Shown: positions 41,953 through 50,969 of the stretch, piece after piece
Position numbering within the stretch: position 1 is the first letter of the stretch
Layout of the letters: the number at the start of each line of letters is the position of its first letter
Notes under the pieces: model-generated
The model's database searches: none
What the model saw: the letters and a program-made list of their open reading frames with translations, nothing else
What the model was told of the DNA's origin: nothing
From: Oscillospiraceae bacterium
GTDB taxonomy: Bacteria; Bacillota; Clostridia; Oscillospirales; QAMX01
Assembly (NCBI GenBank): GCA_015067705.1
Contig: SVLW01000012.1
Coordinates: forward strand, 1 to 59,201
Direction of reading: 5' to 3'
Length of the DNA: 59,201 nt
Translations under genes and position numbers: made by a program

Positions 41953-42447
41953 ATGACAGAGACCTTTGGAAAGAAACTTGCCGCGCTGAGAAAGGAGCGG
42001 GGACTGACGCAGGATGCCGTAGCGGAACGGCTCAGCGTATCGCCCCAGGCCGTGAGTAAATGGGAGAACGACTCTTCCTGTCCGGACATCACGCTGCTGC
42101 CGCAGATTGCGAAGCTCTATGACACCACCATCGATACCCTGTTCGGACGGGAGCCACAGCCCGAGACCCAGCTCCTGCCGGAGCGGGAGCGCAAAAAGCC
42201 CGACGATCTGCTGCTGCACATTCTGGTGAATGATGCAGAAGGCACCAGAGTGCGGGTGAATCTGCCCATGCTCCTGATCAAGACCGCGCTGGAGATCGGG
42301 CTCTCTCTGCCCCAGCTCACCGGCAATCCTGCTCTTGAGAACATCGACCTTGAGAAAGTCATGCTTCTGGTAGATCGGGGGCTCATCGGAAAACTGGTGG
42401 AAGTGGAAAGTGCCGACGGTACCACCGTCGAGATCGTGGTGGACTGA
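41953..42447 (+). CDS. XRE-family regulator with C-terminal small-domain repeat
   Basis: The 164-residue protein starts at ATG 41953 after GGAGGAAC. Residues 1-62 form an XRE helix-turn-helix (KKLAALRKERGLTQDAVAERLSVSPQAVSKWENDSSCPD). The C-terminal half (DDLLLHILVNDAEGTRVRVNLPMLLIKTALEIG...LIGKLVEVESADGTTVEIVVD) resembles the small SHOCT/LiaX N-terminal-type domain found in membrane-stress proteins and is echoed by the next gene. It most likely represses its own operon, an ABC exporter, through the three upstream repeats. Confidence 0.85.
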   Translation: MTETFGKKLAALRKERGLTQDAVAERLSVSPQAVSKWENDSSCPDITLLPQIAKLYDTTIDTLFGREPQPETQLLPERERKKPDDLLLHILVNDAEGTRVRVNLPMLLIKTALEIGLSLPQLTGNPALENIDLEKVMLLVDRGLIGKLVEVESADGTTVEIVVD

Positions 42448-42449
42448 CG

Positions 42450-42701
42450 ATGCTGGTACGAGTCAAAGACCCGGATGTGAATATCCTGATCCCGCTGCCG
42501 AACTTTCTGGTGTTCAACTGGCTCACGGCGCTGATCGCCCGCCGAGCCGTGATGCGTCACGCAGAGGCGCTTCGGGCACTTTCCTACCGCGATTATCTGC
42601 GACTGGTCTACGCCCTGCGGCGGTCGAAGTGGAAGCTCCGCGGAAAGCCGTTGGTGGAAGTAAAAGAGCAGGACGGCACCCATGTGGTGATCCGGCTGTA
42701 A
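42450..42701 (+). CDS. Small partner protein echoing the regulator's C-terminal domain
   Basis: The 83-residue product reads LVRVKDPDVNILIPLPNFLVFNWLTALIARRA and ends LVEVKEQDGTHVVIRL. The same pattern, LHILVNDAEGTRVRVNLPMLLIKTA and LVEVESADGTTVEIVVD, forms the C-terminal half of the preceding XRE protein. The two therefore look like duplicated domains that could bind each other, giving an anti-repressor or co-sensor. Its start lies 2 bp after the XRE stop, with GGTGG in that gene's end as ribosome binding site. I do not know a named family. Confidence 0.7.
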   Translation: MLVRVKDPDVNILIPLPNFLVFNWLTALIARRAVMRHAEALRALSYRDYLRLVYALRRSKWKLRGKPLVEVKEQDGTHVVIRL

Positions 42702-42727
42702 TGCGGAAAACAGGGAGACCATCACAT

Positions 42728-44515
42728 ATGAAAATCTTAAAACCAAACAAAACCTATCGACTGTTCGATATTCTGACGATCCCGCTGCGGTGTGCGCCGG
42801 TGCCCGCCGTGGCGAAGGCGGGAACGAACATCCTCTCCGGATGGATGATGACCGCCCAGGCCGTGGCAATGGCGGCATTTATTGACACGGCGCTCTCGAT
42901 TTTTGCAGGAAAGGCAGATGGTCGTGAGATCTATCCCCCGTTATTGAGCCTGCTTTTGATGACCCTGTATCAGATCCTGTCGGGTGCGCTTCACAAGTTC
43001 TATGATCTGGGACTGGATCGGGGCATGGGGAAAACCTATCGGACGGAGCTTTTGGAAAAACGGGCGCGGCTGGAATACCGCTGCATCGAAGATCACGAGG
43101 TCTGGGATCTCATCGGCCGTATGGCAAAAACGCCGGAGGCCACTCTGCGCGATGCCTACGGTAATCTGCTGCACGCCGCCGAACTGGTGATCCGGGTGTT
43201 TTCTGTGCTGATCCTCATCACCACGGAGATCTGGTGGGCAGGGGCCGCAATCATCGGCATCTCCATTCCGTTATTCTGGCTCTCTGCCAGAATGGGCGCC
43301 CGGGAATACGACGCATGGAAGGATGCCGCAAAGATCCGGCGCCGGGCAGATGATTATAAAAACGTTCTCTCCTCCCGCGAGGCCGCAGAGGAGCGATCAC
43401 TTTTTGGCTATCAGGACGAGATCAATGCCCGCTGGCTTCGGTATGCCGATCATGCCAGAAGAACGGAGGAGCACACGGTTCTTCAGAGCTACATCCGTAT
43501 GAAGTCCGCGTCCATCATCACGGCGCTTTTATCCCTCTCCATCGTGGCGATTTTGCTCTTTCCCTATTCTGTCGGGCAGATTTCTTCCGGTATGTTTATC
43601 GCACTGGTGACAGCGACCATGAATCTGGTACAGATGATGTCCTGGGAGTTATCCGGCATCATGAAAGAACTGGCGAAAAACAAGGCCTATGCCGCGGATC
43701 TCACGGCATTCTGTGCGCTCCCGGAGACCGAAGGCGCGCTCGATCTGCCGTCAGCGGAAGCGTCATTCCGCACCATCGAATTCCGGGATGTCTCCTTCGC
43801 CTACCCGGGCACCAATCAGCCCATATTGCAGCATCTTCACTTGCGCCTCCATTACGGGCGGCACTATGCCATCGTGGGCACCAACGGTGCCGGTAAAACC
43901 ACCCTCACAAAGCTTCTCACCGGGCTTTACACCAATTATACCGGTGAAATCCTGATCGACGGCCGAGAACTCAGAAGCTTTACGGAAGCACAGCGAAAGG
44001 CGCTCTTCGGTGTGGTGTATCAGGATTTTGCAAGGTATTACGACACTGCGGCGGACAACATCGCCTTTGGCAATATCCTCAAGCGGGATCCTGCCGCGAT
44101 CCGGACTGCCGCAGATTCCATCGGTCTGCAGGAAGTCATCGAATCCCTGCCGCAGGGCTATGACACTCATCTGGGCAAAATCCATACTGACGGCATGGAT
44201 CTCTCCGGCGGACAGTGGCAGCGTCTGGCCATCGCCCGGGCGCTCTATAATCCCGCTCCCCTGCGGATTCTGGATGAGCCCACCGCCGCACTGGATCCCG
44301 TGGCGGAGAGCGAGGTCTATGCGCTCTTCGGGCAAATCAGCCGGGGCAAATCCACCATCTTCATCACTCACCGTCTGGGCGCCGCCAGACTGGCGGACGA
44401 GATCGTGGTGCTGGCAGAAGGCCGCGTGGCAGAACAGGGCAGTCATGAAGAACTAACCGCACAGGGCGGAATCTATGCAGAAATGTACGACGCGCAAAGG
44501 AGTTGGTACGTATGA
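42728..44515 (+). CDS. ABC exporter half-transporter, subunit 1
   Basis: From ATG at 42728 (GGGAGACC upstream) the protein is 595 residues: a six-helix membrane domain (about 15-320) and an ATPase domain with Walker A GTNGAGKTT, signature LSGGQWQRLAIARAL and Walker B LRILDEPTAALDP, then the switch ITHR. It is the permease-ATPase type used for export of peptides, drugs or lipids. Its stop overlaps the start of a second half-transporter, so the working pump is probably a heterodimer. The XRE operon context suggests induction by the exported compound or by membrane stress. Confidence 0.93.
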   Translation: MKILKPNKTYRLFDILTIPLRCAPVPAVAKAGTNILSGWMMTAQAVAMAAFIDTALSIFAGKADGREIYPPLLSLLLMTLYQILSGALHKFYDLGLDRGMGKTYRTELLEKRARLEYRCIEDHEVWDLIGRMAKTPEATLRDAYGNLLHAAELVIRVFSVLILITTEIWWAGAAIIGISIPLFWLSARMGAREYDAWKDAAKIRRRADDYKNVLSSREAAEERSLFGYQDEINARWLRYADHARRTEEHTVLQSYIRMKSASIITALLSLSIVAILLFPYSVGQISSGMFIALVTATMNLVQMMSWELSGIMKELAKNKAYAADLTAFCALPETEGALDLPSAEASFRTIEFRDVSFAYPGTNQPILQHLHLRLHYGRHYAIVGTNGAGKTTLTKLLTGLYTNYTGEILIDGRELRSFTEAQRKALFGVVYQDFARYYDTAADNIAFGNILKRDPAAIRTAADSIGLQEVIESLPQGYDTHLGKIHTDGMDLSGGQWQRLAIARALYNPAPLRILDEPTAALDPVAESEVYALFGQISRGKSTIFITHRLGAARLADEIVVLAEGRVAEQGSHEELTAQGGIYAEMYDAQRSWYV

Positions 44516-46299
44516 AAACAAAAGAAAAGCTGAGATTCTGGCATTTGGTGCGTACTGTGACCCCCGCGATGATGCGCGTGGACCCGAAACTCTTTTTCCT
44601 AAGTATGCTTTGCGGTATCGTCCACAGTCTGCTGCTTGCTTGTCAGGTGCCGGTGCAGCAGAGATTCTTTGATACTGCTGCCGCCTTGCTGACCGGCGGC
44701 GTATCCTTTCGACAGGTCCTTCTGGCCTTTGCCGCAGTGGGAATCGTTTCGATTCTCATTCAGGTCATCAATGGCGTCGGAAACTACGTGCCGCAGGTTC
44801 TTTTCGATAAAATGTCCCAGGCACTGCAGTTTCAGGTGAACCGCAAAGCCGGAAGGCTCTCTGCGGTGCAGTATGAGCATCCCGAGACCCTGGACGATAT
44901 CAACAAGGCGGAACAGGGGGCGATGGCAGCGGGATGGCTGGTATTTGTTCTGATGACGCTCTCGACCTTTTATCTCTCCTATTTTCTCTTTATCGGTTGG
45001 TATCTCTTCTCCTTAAAGCCGACTCTGGCCCTCACCATCGGTGTGATGTTTGTTCCAGTAGCTCTTACGCAGATTCTGCGTGCAAAAATCTTCGCCAAAA
45101 TGGAGGATGCCGCTGCGCCGGAGCGGCGGAAATATGAATACTATGAGCGCGCCATTGCCGACCGGGAATATTTCAAGGAGACCCGGCTTCTGGGTTGTTT
45201 TTCCGTGTTGCGGGATCGTTTCCGGGACAGTTATGAGCAGGCGCTGCGCCTGCGCGTAAAGGCCGAGCGCCGTGCAGCAGCCTTTCAGCTTTCCATGAAT
45301 CTTTTGACGGTTCTGGGATATGGCGCCGTATACGGGATGCTTCTGGATGCCCTGATGGCCGAAGAAATCAGCGTTGGCGCTTTTGCCGCAGTGTTTGGCA
45401 GCATAGACACCATCTACAGCATTCTGCAGGAGATCATCCAGCAGCATCTGGGCAGTCTGGCGGAATCCATTGGCACCACGGCGAATTATGTGCGTTTTCT
45501 GGAACTGCCGGAGCGTCAGGGCGAAATAAAGACCCCTCCGGCATGGGGCGATATCACGCTTCGAAACGTCAGCTTCACCTATCCCGGCGCGGACACCCCC
45601 GCCATCCGCCATGTGAGCTTCACCCTGCGAAAAGGCGAAACCCTGGCCGTCGTGGGGGAAAACGGTTCCGGCAAATCCACGCTGATCCGTTTGCTCACCG
45701 GACTTTATCTGCCGGAGGAAGGCAGCGTGCAGATGAACGGCATCGACACCCGCCTCATCGCGCCGGACGCACTCTATCGGAATACCTCCGCCGTATTCCA
45801 GCGCTATCAGCGGTATCAGATGACACTGGAAGAAAATGTGCGGATTTCCGCATGGGAACAGCGGGATGAATTGGCGCCGATCCTTGCCATGGCGGGCTGT
45901 GATCCGAAGGATTCCGCCTTCCCGGAGGGATATGACACCATGCTGTCCCGGGAGTTTGACGGCGTGGATCTCTCCGGCGGACAGTGGCAGAGGGTCGCCA
46001 TTGCCCGGGGATACTACCGGAATCACAACCTGATCATTCTGGATGAGCCCACCGCCGCCATTGATCCCTATGAAGAGACCCGGGTGTATAACCGGTTTGC
46101 GGAGGTTTCCCGAGAGAAATCCGCCGTGATCGTCACGCATCGCATCGGCTCGGTGCGGCTGGCGGATCGGATCCTGGTGATGAAGGACGGTGAGGCCGTG
46201 GAGCTGGGTACCCATGAGGAGCTGCTGGCCGCCGGAGGCGAATACCATCGTCTGTGGGCGGCGCAGGAGCAATGGTATGAAGAGGACGCCCGGACATAA
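44512..46299 (+). CDS. ABC exporter half-transporter, subunit 2
   Basis: The gene starts at ATG 44512, overlapping the previous stop (ATGA), with AAAGGAG nine bases upstream, and also encodes 595 residues. The membrane domain is followed by an ATPase with Walker A GENGSGKST, signature LSGGQWQRVAIARGYY and Walker B LIILDEPTAAIDP. Both glutamates after the Walker B aspartate are present (DEPTA), so neither site looks degenerate. It pairs with subunit 1 as a heterodimeric exporter of unknown substrate. Confidence 0.93.
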   Translation: MKTKEKLRFWHLVRTVTPAMMRVDPKLFFLSMLCGIVHSLLLACQVPVQQRFFDTAAALLTGGVSFRQVLLAFAAVGIVSILIQVINGVGNYVPQVLFDKMSQALQFQVNRKAGRLSAVQYEHPETLDDINKAEQGAMAAGWLVFVLMTLSTFYLSYFLFIGWYLFSLKPTLALTIGVMFVPVALTQILRAKIFAKMEDAAAPERRKYEYYERAIADREYFKETRLLGCFSVLRDRFRDSYEQALRLRVKAERRAAAFQLSMNLLTVLGYGAVYGMLLDALMAEEISVGAFAAVFGSIDTIYSILQEIIQQHLGSLAESIGTTANYVRFLELPERQGEIKTPPAWGDITLRNVSFTYPGADTPAIRHVSFTLRKGETLAVVGENGSGKSTLIRLLTGLYLPEEGSVQMNGIDTRLIAPDALYRNTSAVFQRYQRYQMTLEENVRISAWEQRDELAPILAMAGCDPKDSAFPEGYDTMLSREFDGVDLSGGQWQRVAIARGYYRNHNLIILDEPTAAIDPYEETRVYNRFAEVSREKSAVIVTHRIGSVRLADRILVMKDGEAVELGTHEELLAAGGEYHRLWAAQEQWYEEDART

Positions 46300-46333
46300 A
46301 AAACACCCCCGATCGAGAGATCGGGGGTGTTTT
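46300..46333. terminator. Bidirectional terminator
   Basis: AAAACACCCCCGATC-GAGA-GATCGGGGGTGTTTT is a perfect 15-bp stem between the ABC operon and the convergent AI-2E-family gene. Confidence 0.93.
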
Positions 46334-46338
46334 GCTTC

Positions 46339-47523
46339 TTATTCTTCTGATGTGTCGGGGACTGTGGGTTCCGGTGCTTCTGCCGAGGCAAGCTCGTGCT
46401 TCCGCTTTCTGAGGACGGCTTTTTCGCCGCCGTTCACGTCATCCTGCAGGAGACGGTAAAGCGTTGCCACCAGAGGAACACCCAGGAGCATACCCAGAAC
46501 GCCCATCATGCCGCCGCCCACCGTGACGGCCGCCAGCACCCAGATGCCGGGGAGACCCATGGAGCTGCCCACCACCTTGGGATAGATCAGATTGCCCTCA
46601 AGCTGCTGCAGCACCACCAGGAAGATCAGGAAAATCAGCGCCTTCATCGGCGAAACCGTCAGGATCATCAGGGCTCCCACGCCCGCGCCGATATAGGCAC
46701 CGGCCACCGGGATCAGCGCCGTGAAGGCGATCAGCGCGCCGATCATGGTGGCATAGGGCAGGCGGAGGATCAGCATGCCCAGCGTACACAGCACACCCAG
46801 GATCACGGCCTCCACACACTGGCCCACGATATACTTGCGGAAGCAGTCGTTCATGGTGCGCAGCACATACCGAAGCTTATAGTTCCAGTTATGGGGCAGA
46901 TAATGCGTCATCACGCGCGTCACCTGCCGCTGGAGACGATCCTTATCAATGAGGAGATAGAGGGCGAAGATCATGCCGAGGAGCGCCGTCACAATGCCGG
47001 AGAACACGGAAGACACGGTCTTTACCACTACATCCATCACATCGCCCACACCGTTTGAGATCACATCCACCAACTGTCCGATGCGGGAGGCCCAGTCGAT
47101 GTTCTCCAGAAATTCCGTAATATTGTCCGGCAGGAGATGATACTGGTCGGCAAGCGCGACCACCTCTTCCATGGCATCCGGCAGCTTTGCAAACAGAAGC
47201 TGGATACAAAGGGCCAGTTCCGGCAGGATGAGGCCGAGAATCAGTCCAATCATCGCAAGCAGGCAGATGACAGCCAGCACCAGACACACCGGCCGGCGAA
47301 TCACCGTCACCCAGCGTTTTTCCGCCTTCGGGAAGAAATGCCGCTCAAAGAGGCTCATGAGGATATTCACAATATAGGCGATGACGCCGCCCAAAATCAG
47401 GGGCGACAGCGCACCCAGGAATTTAGCAAGAAAGCCGCCCACCAGCGACCAGTAATGAATGCCAAGATAAAGAAGGAAGATACTGACGCCTACCCGCAGA
47501 CAGGTTTTCCAATCCAGTTTCAT
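46339..47523 (-). CDS. AI-2E family transporter (PerM/TqsA-like)
   Basis: From ATG at 47523 (GAGGAAAC upstream) the product is 394 residues with seven to eight membrane helices. It shows the AI-2E transporter pattern: FLGALSPLILGGVIAYIVN early and LRLPYATMIGALIAFTALIPVAGAYIGAGVGALM late, with EGNLIYPKVVGSSMGLPGIWVLAAVTVGG after. Members export small molecules such as autoinducer-2 or sodium/protons; here the substrate is unknown. It is a single gene with its own promoter region. Confidence 0.9.
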   Translation of the reverse strand: MKLDWKTCLRVGVSIFLLYLGIHYWSLVGGFLAKFLGALSPLILGGVIAYIVNILMSLFERHFFPKAEKRWVTVIRRPVCLVLAVICLLAMIGLILGLILPELALCIQLLFAKLPDAMEEVVALADQYHLLPDNITEFLENIDWASRIGQLVDVISNGVGDVMDVVVKTVSSVFSGIVTALLGMIFALYLLIDKDRLQRQVTRVMTHYLPHNWNYKLRYVLRTMNDCFRKYIVGQCVEAVILGVLCTLGMLILRLPYATMIGALIAFTALIPVAGAYIGAGVGALMILTVSPMKALIFLIFLVVLQQLEGNLIYPKVVGSSMGLPGIWVLAAVTVGGGMMGVLGMLLGVPLVATLYRLLQDDVNGGEKAVLRKRKHELASAEAPEPTVPDTSEE

Positions 47524-47689
47524 ACGTTTCCTCGATTCCGTTTGGTTTCCATTCGTGCTATCCTTAGTATGCCATATTTTACCGGTTTCCGCAATGCGGT
47601 ACTTGTAAATAAACCGTGAAAGCTGTGAGCGCCGCGCTTTCTTCTTTCGGGCGCCTGTGTTATACTGAACGCAGAAAGGAGCGATGTTC

Positions 47690-48193
47690 ATGAAGAAAGG
47701 TACCGTATATGCCCTCTGCGGCAAGATCGCATCCGGGAAAAGCACCTATGCCCGTCAGATGATGGAGATCTCCCCTGCCCTGCCGCTCTCCTGTGACGAG
47801 CTGGTGCGGCGCATTATGCCGGGGGATTTGGGGGACGCCCACGACGCGACGCTTGCGCGGGTGAAGGACTATCTTTTGAGAAAAGCCCGGGAAGCGGCGG
47901 ATTGCGGCGTGGATGTGATCCTCGACTGGGGCTTCTGGGCAAGGGAAGATCGCAGTGCCGTGAGAGCCTATTTTGCCGACCGGGGCATACCGGTAAAGCT
48001 CTACGGTATCCGGATATCCGACGAGGATTGGCAGGCGAATATCAGGGAACGAAATGCGGCGATTCTCGCCGGGGAAAACCAGATCGATTATTTCGTGGAC
48101 GACGGCCTGTTATCAAAGCTTGCCTCCCTCTATGAAGATCCGGAGGAGGGAGAACTCGATCTCCTGGTGAAAATTTCCCGGGAAAAGGCGTGA
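47690..48193 (+). CDS. P-loop AAA kinase-like protein
   Basis: From ATG at 47690 (AAAGGAG eight bases upstream; ATG at 47684 is too close) the protein is 167 residues. It has Walker A GKIASGKST, LSCDELVRRIM after it, and VILDWGFWAREDRSAVRAYF, which resembles ATP-dependent small-molecule or RNA kinases of the AAA_33 family. Such proteins phosphorylate nucleosides, aminoglycosides or RNA ends. A TATACT -10 box lies at 47661-47666. It precedes an AAC(3)-like gene by 66 bp; a joint resistance role would be speculation. Confidence 0.8.
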   Translation: MKKGTVYALCGKIASGKSTYARQMMEISPALPLSCDELVRRIMPGDLGDAHDATLARVKDYLLRKAREAADCGVDVILDWGFWAREDRSAVRAYFADRGIPVKLYGIRISDEDWQANIRERNAAILAGENQIDYFVDDGLLSKLASLYEDPEEGELDLLVKISREKA

Positions 48194-48259
48194 ATGATTG
48201 GACTTTTCCGGGAATCTATGGTATGGTAATAGATAGTATGAATACGGGAGGACTTTGCT

Positions 48260-49027
48260 ATGCATACCAAAGAAAGCCTCATGCGGGATCTGGCCGCAAT
48301 GGGCGTGGATCCCAAGGGGACCTTATTTATTCATTCGTCTTATAAGAGTCTGGGCGACGTGGAAGGCCGCGCGGATACGGTGCTGGATGCACTGATGGAA
48401 TACATGAAGGATGGCCTCCTGGTATTCCCGGCGCACACCTGGGCCAACGTCAACGACCGCAATCCCGTCATGGACGTGCTGCACACGCCGGTGTGCGTGG
48501 GCATCCTGCCGGAGCTGTTCCGTAAAAGACCGGGCGTGAAGCGTTCTCTCCATCCCACTCATTCCGTCTGTGCCATCGGTGAGGGCGCGGAGGAATTCCT
48601 AGCGGGCGAAGAAAACGTCACCACCCCCTGCCCCGAGGGCGGCGTCTATCATCGTCTCTATACCCGCGGCGCACAGATTTTACTCATCGGCGTAAACTTT
48701 AATCGCAACACCTTCATTCACGGCGTGGAGGAATGGGAGCATCTGACGGGCACCCTGACCGCACACACCCAGCCCCTGTGGGTGGTGGACTATGAGGGCA
48801 AGCGCCACTATACGCCCCAGCATCGTCACTGCGCGCCCCTGATCTCCGAAACCTTCTGGAAGGTGGAGCCCATCGCCATCCGCGACGGCGCCACGAAGCT
48901 GGCAAAACTGGCGGACGCCAAGGTTTATCTCTCCGATGCCAGAAAGCTCCGCGACACCGTGGCCCGCATCTTCTCCATCGATCCCATGGCACTCATCGAT
49001 AATATTTCTCTGGACGAGAGATTCTAA
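48260..49027 (+). CDS. AAC(3)-family aminoglycoside N-acetyltransferase homologue
   Basis: The 255-residue protein has the AAC(3) family landmarks: LFIHSSYKSLGDVEG for acetyl-CoA binding, LLVFPAHTWAN, RSLHPTHSVCAIG with the HPTHS block, and LLIGVNFNRNTFIHGVE near the active site. These enzymes acetylate aminoglycosides at the 3-amino group; chromosomal relatives with other or no antibiotic activity (YokD type) are common in Bacillota, so resistance is not certain. GGGAGGAC precedes the start. A strong terminator follows. Confidence 0.85.
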   Translation: MHTKESLMRDLAAMGVDPKGTLFIHSSYKSLGDVEGRADTVLDALMEYMKDGLLVFPAHTWANVNDRNPVMDVLHTPVCVGILPELFRKRPGVKRSLHPTHSVCAIGEGAEEFLAGEENVTTPCPEGGVYHRLYTRGAQILLIGVNFNRNTFIHGVEEWEHLTGTLTAHTQPLWVVDYEGKRHYTPQHRHCAPLISETFWKVEPIAIRDGATKLAKLADAKVYLSDARKLRDTVARIFSIDPMALIDNISLDERF

Positions 49028-49032
49028 ACAAA

Positions 49033-49063
49033 AAAGCCTGCACACAGACTGTGTGCAGGCTTT
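49033..49063 (+). terminator. Terminator of the AAC(3)-like gene
   Basis: AAAGCCTGCACACA-GAC-TGTGTGCAGGCTTT is a 14-bp perfect stem, six bases after the stop. Confidence 0.88.
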
Positions 49064-49091
49064 CCATCCATAAAGAACGGAGAAATATCTT

Positions 49092-49352
49092 ATGATTCGA
49101 TTGAATGTTCTGGAATTGCTGGAAAAAGAGGGGAAAACAAAGTATTGGCTCTATAAACAGTTGGGTATGAGTTATCATAATTTCAATCGGATGATTCATA
49201 ACGAAACAAAATCCATTCGCTATGAAAATATCGAAACGCTTTGTCTATTGCTCCATTGCACGCCGAATGAACTTTTTGTCATAACGGAAGACGAGCCGAA
49301 ATATAAAGCACCGAAGAGAACTTCCTCTTCGGTGCTTTTTTCCCTTTTTTAG
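49092..49352 (+). CDS. Small XRE/Cro helix-turn-helix protein whose end lies in a terminator
   Basis: The 86-residue protein is a single helix-turn-helix domain (VLELLEKEGKTKYWLYKQLGMSYHNFNRMIHNETKSIRYENIETLCLLLHCTPNELF), the short Cro/HTH_26 type. The normal domain ends near residue 66; the last 16 residues (KAPKRTSSSVLFSLF) are encoded by a terminator hairpin and its T-run. The stop codon comes after the T-run, so a terminated mRNA would have no stop codon. GGAG precedes the ATG. It is AT-rich relative to its neighbours and overlaps the convergent SGNH gene by its stop codon. Confidence 0.75.
   Translation: MIRLNVLELLEKEGKTKYWLYKQLGMSYHNFNRMIHNETKSIRYENIETLCLLLHCTPNELFVITEDEPKYKAPKRTSSSVLFSLF
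49305..49341. terminator. Terminator inside the HTH reading frame
   Basis: AAAGCACCGAAGAG pairs over 14 bp with its complement around AACTTC and runs into T6 on the plus strand, eight bases before the TAG stop. It can also end the convergent SGNH gene (TTTAT on that strand). Confidence 0.88.
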
Positions 49353-50437
49353 AATCCCAGTGCCGAGAGAATCGTCTGGGCGTAGACGCGGACGGAGAAA
49401 TCGTTGGGATGATTGATGCAGTTGCCGCTGATCTCGTAATAGGACTTGCCGCGGTTTAAGATTTCCTCAAAGGTGGAGTAAACCGGTGCAGCCGCCACAC
49501 CGGGGAGACGCTCTGCCAGCGCAAGGAGCGCCGCCTCGTGGGCCTTCAGCTTATGGCCGGTGAGGCCGCCCACCTCGGAATTGGGCACCATGGGAGAAAA
49601 CACCAGCACGTCACAGTCCGGACTCGCGGCGCGCACCTTTTCAATAATGGCCTCGATCTCGGCGATGAACTTCTCCGGCGGATCCTGGAGGCTGTTCATG
49701 CCAAAGCCCAGGATCATCAGATCCGGCGTGTGCGGGCAGACCAGACGCTCCGCCTCGGTAACGCCCCATTCGGTCTTGGAGCCGCCGGCGGCACGGTTCA
49801 TCTTCTGAATCTCCGCCTGGGGATAGGCCTCGCGGAGAACGCGGGTCACCTGCTCGGGCCAGGAGGGCAGATGCGGATAGCGATCGATCCGGAGATGGAA
49901 TTCCTCGCCGGTGCGCAGATCAATGGGATGTTCGTCACAGCCGCTGGCCTCCCAACCGGCAGTGATGCTGTCGCCAAAGAACATCAGATGGAACTCCCCG
50001 CCCTTCTGGAGCTTTTCAAAGCTGCGGGACAGGGCATCACGACCGCATCCGGGACGGAAGCCCGTCCATTCCTCCGCGGTCTCATAGGTAGCGTGCACCT
50101 GATAGGTATAAAGCTCCGGGAAAATCCGCATAAAGCGCTCCCGCTCGGAAAGCGCCAGCCAGGAGATCATGGGATTGCCGTCATAGGGCGCGGTATACAC
50201 ATCCCGGGCAAGCACAGGAATGCGGGATTCCGGCGTGCGGACGATGCGTGCCCCTTCGAGCACATAGTCCCGCCCCTCCTCATAGGTCAGCGTGCCGTCA
50301 TGATTCACAAGAGTAAGGATTTTTTCCGGACGATAGAGCAGCCCGCCGCCGGAGATGCTGCCGTCGGCCTCCTCCACAAAGGAGATGGGATCCCACTCTA
50401 CTTTTCTGGTGTTCCAGATCTTCTCAGTCGGATTCAT
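49349..50437 (-). CDS. SGNH/GDSL hydrolase (carbohydrate esterase-like)
   Basis: The 362-residue protein has a beta-sandwich-like N-terminal part (1-145, GGGLLYRPEKILTLVNHDG) and an SGNH domain with GDSITAGWE (Ser157), AAGGSKTEW (glycine), GFGMNS (asparagine) and a terminal NHPND (Asp and His). This two-domain layout is found in acetyl-esterases acting on plant or cell-wall sugars, such as the CE2/CE20-like groups. No signal peptide, so cytoplasmic. AGGGAGGAC precedes the start. It may remove acetyl groups from imported oligosaccharides, which would fit the uronate locus. Confidence 0.85.
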   Translation of the reverse strand: MNPTEKIWNTRKVEWDPISFVEEADGSISGGGLLYRPEKILTLVNHDGTLTYEEGRDYVLEGARIVRTPESRIPVLARDVYTAPYDGNPMISWLALSERERFMRIFPELYTYQVHATYETAEEWTGFRPGCGRDALSRSFEKLQKGGEFHLMFFGDSITAGWEASGCDEHPIDLRTGEEFHLRIDRYPHLPSWPEQVTRVLREAYPQAEIQKMNRAAGGSKTEWGVTEAERLVCPHTPDLMILGFGMNSLQDPPEKFIAEIEAIIEKVRAASPDCDVLVFSPMVPNSEVGGLTGHKLKAHEAALLALAERLPGVAAAPVYSTFEEILNRGKSYYEISGNCINHPNDFSVRVYAQTILSALGF

Positions 50438-50450
50438 ACTTGTCCTCCCT

Positions 50451-50969
50451 TTATTCTTTCAGCAGTTTAATTCTGTCCCGATAGTCCGGCAGATACCGCG
50501 CGATCATCGCGTAAAATGCCGGGCCATGATTTTTATGAACGATGTGCGCCAGTTCGTGCACCACCACATAGTCAATGGCCGCGTCCGGATAGCGCATCAG
50601 CCGCCAGGAGAAGCAGAGAGCATTATCCCCGCTGCAGCTGCCGAAGCGTTTTTTTGCGTCGGTGATCCGTACCCGACGCGGTGTAAGCCCCATCTGTGCG
50701 GCATACCGCGCCACCTTTTCCAGGATGATCTCATTTGCCGCGGCGATCAGGGCCGCACGCTCTGCCGCATCCGGCTCCGGATACTTCTCCGCCAGCGTTT
50801 TCTGGCGGTGCAGTTTTTCCTCGATCCACGCGGTGTGAGACGTGACGAAGTGCTCGATGGTGCTCTGCGCCATGCGCTGCGGCGCGCGCACCAGCACTTC
50901 CCCCTCCCTCGTCACCTCAATGGCAAGGCTCCGCCGGGCAGAACGAATCAGACGGTATTCATGGCTCAT
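50451..50969 (-). CDS. YgjP-like (SprT/M48-type) zinc metallopeptidase
   Basis: The 172-residue protein shows the DUF45/YgjP pattern: RSLAIEVTREGEVLVRAPQ, WRLMRYPDAAIDYVVVHELAHIVHKNHGPAFYAMI, with the HELAH zinc motif and a third histidine in KNHG. Substrate unknown; relatives process UTP or proteins. The start overlaps the end of the radical SAM gene by 11 bp, with AGGGGGAC upstream, and it is last in a six-gene-long same-strand stretch. Confidence 0.88.
   Translation of the reverse strand: MSHEYRLIRSARRSLAIEVTREGEVLVRAPQRMAQSTIEHFVTSHTAWIEEKLHRQKTLAEKYPEPDAAERAALIAAANEIILEKVARYAAQMGLTPRRVRITDAKKRFGSCSGDNALCFSWRLMRYPDAAIDYVVVHELAHIVHKNHGPAFYAMIARYLPDYRDRIKLLKE

Noticed and set aside
42728-46299. 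Equal 595-residue length of both ABC subunits as a sign of recent duplication
   Set aside because: Sequences outside the ATPase motifs differ widely, so the equal length looks accidental.
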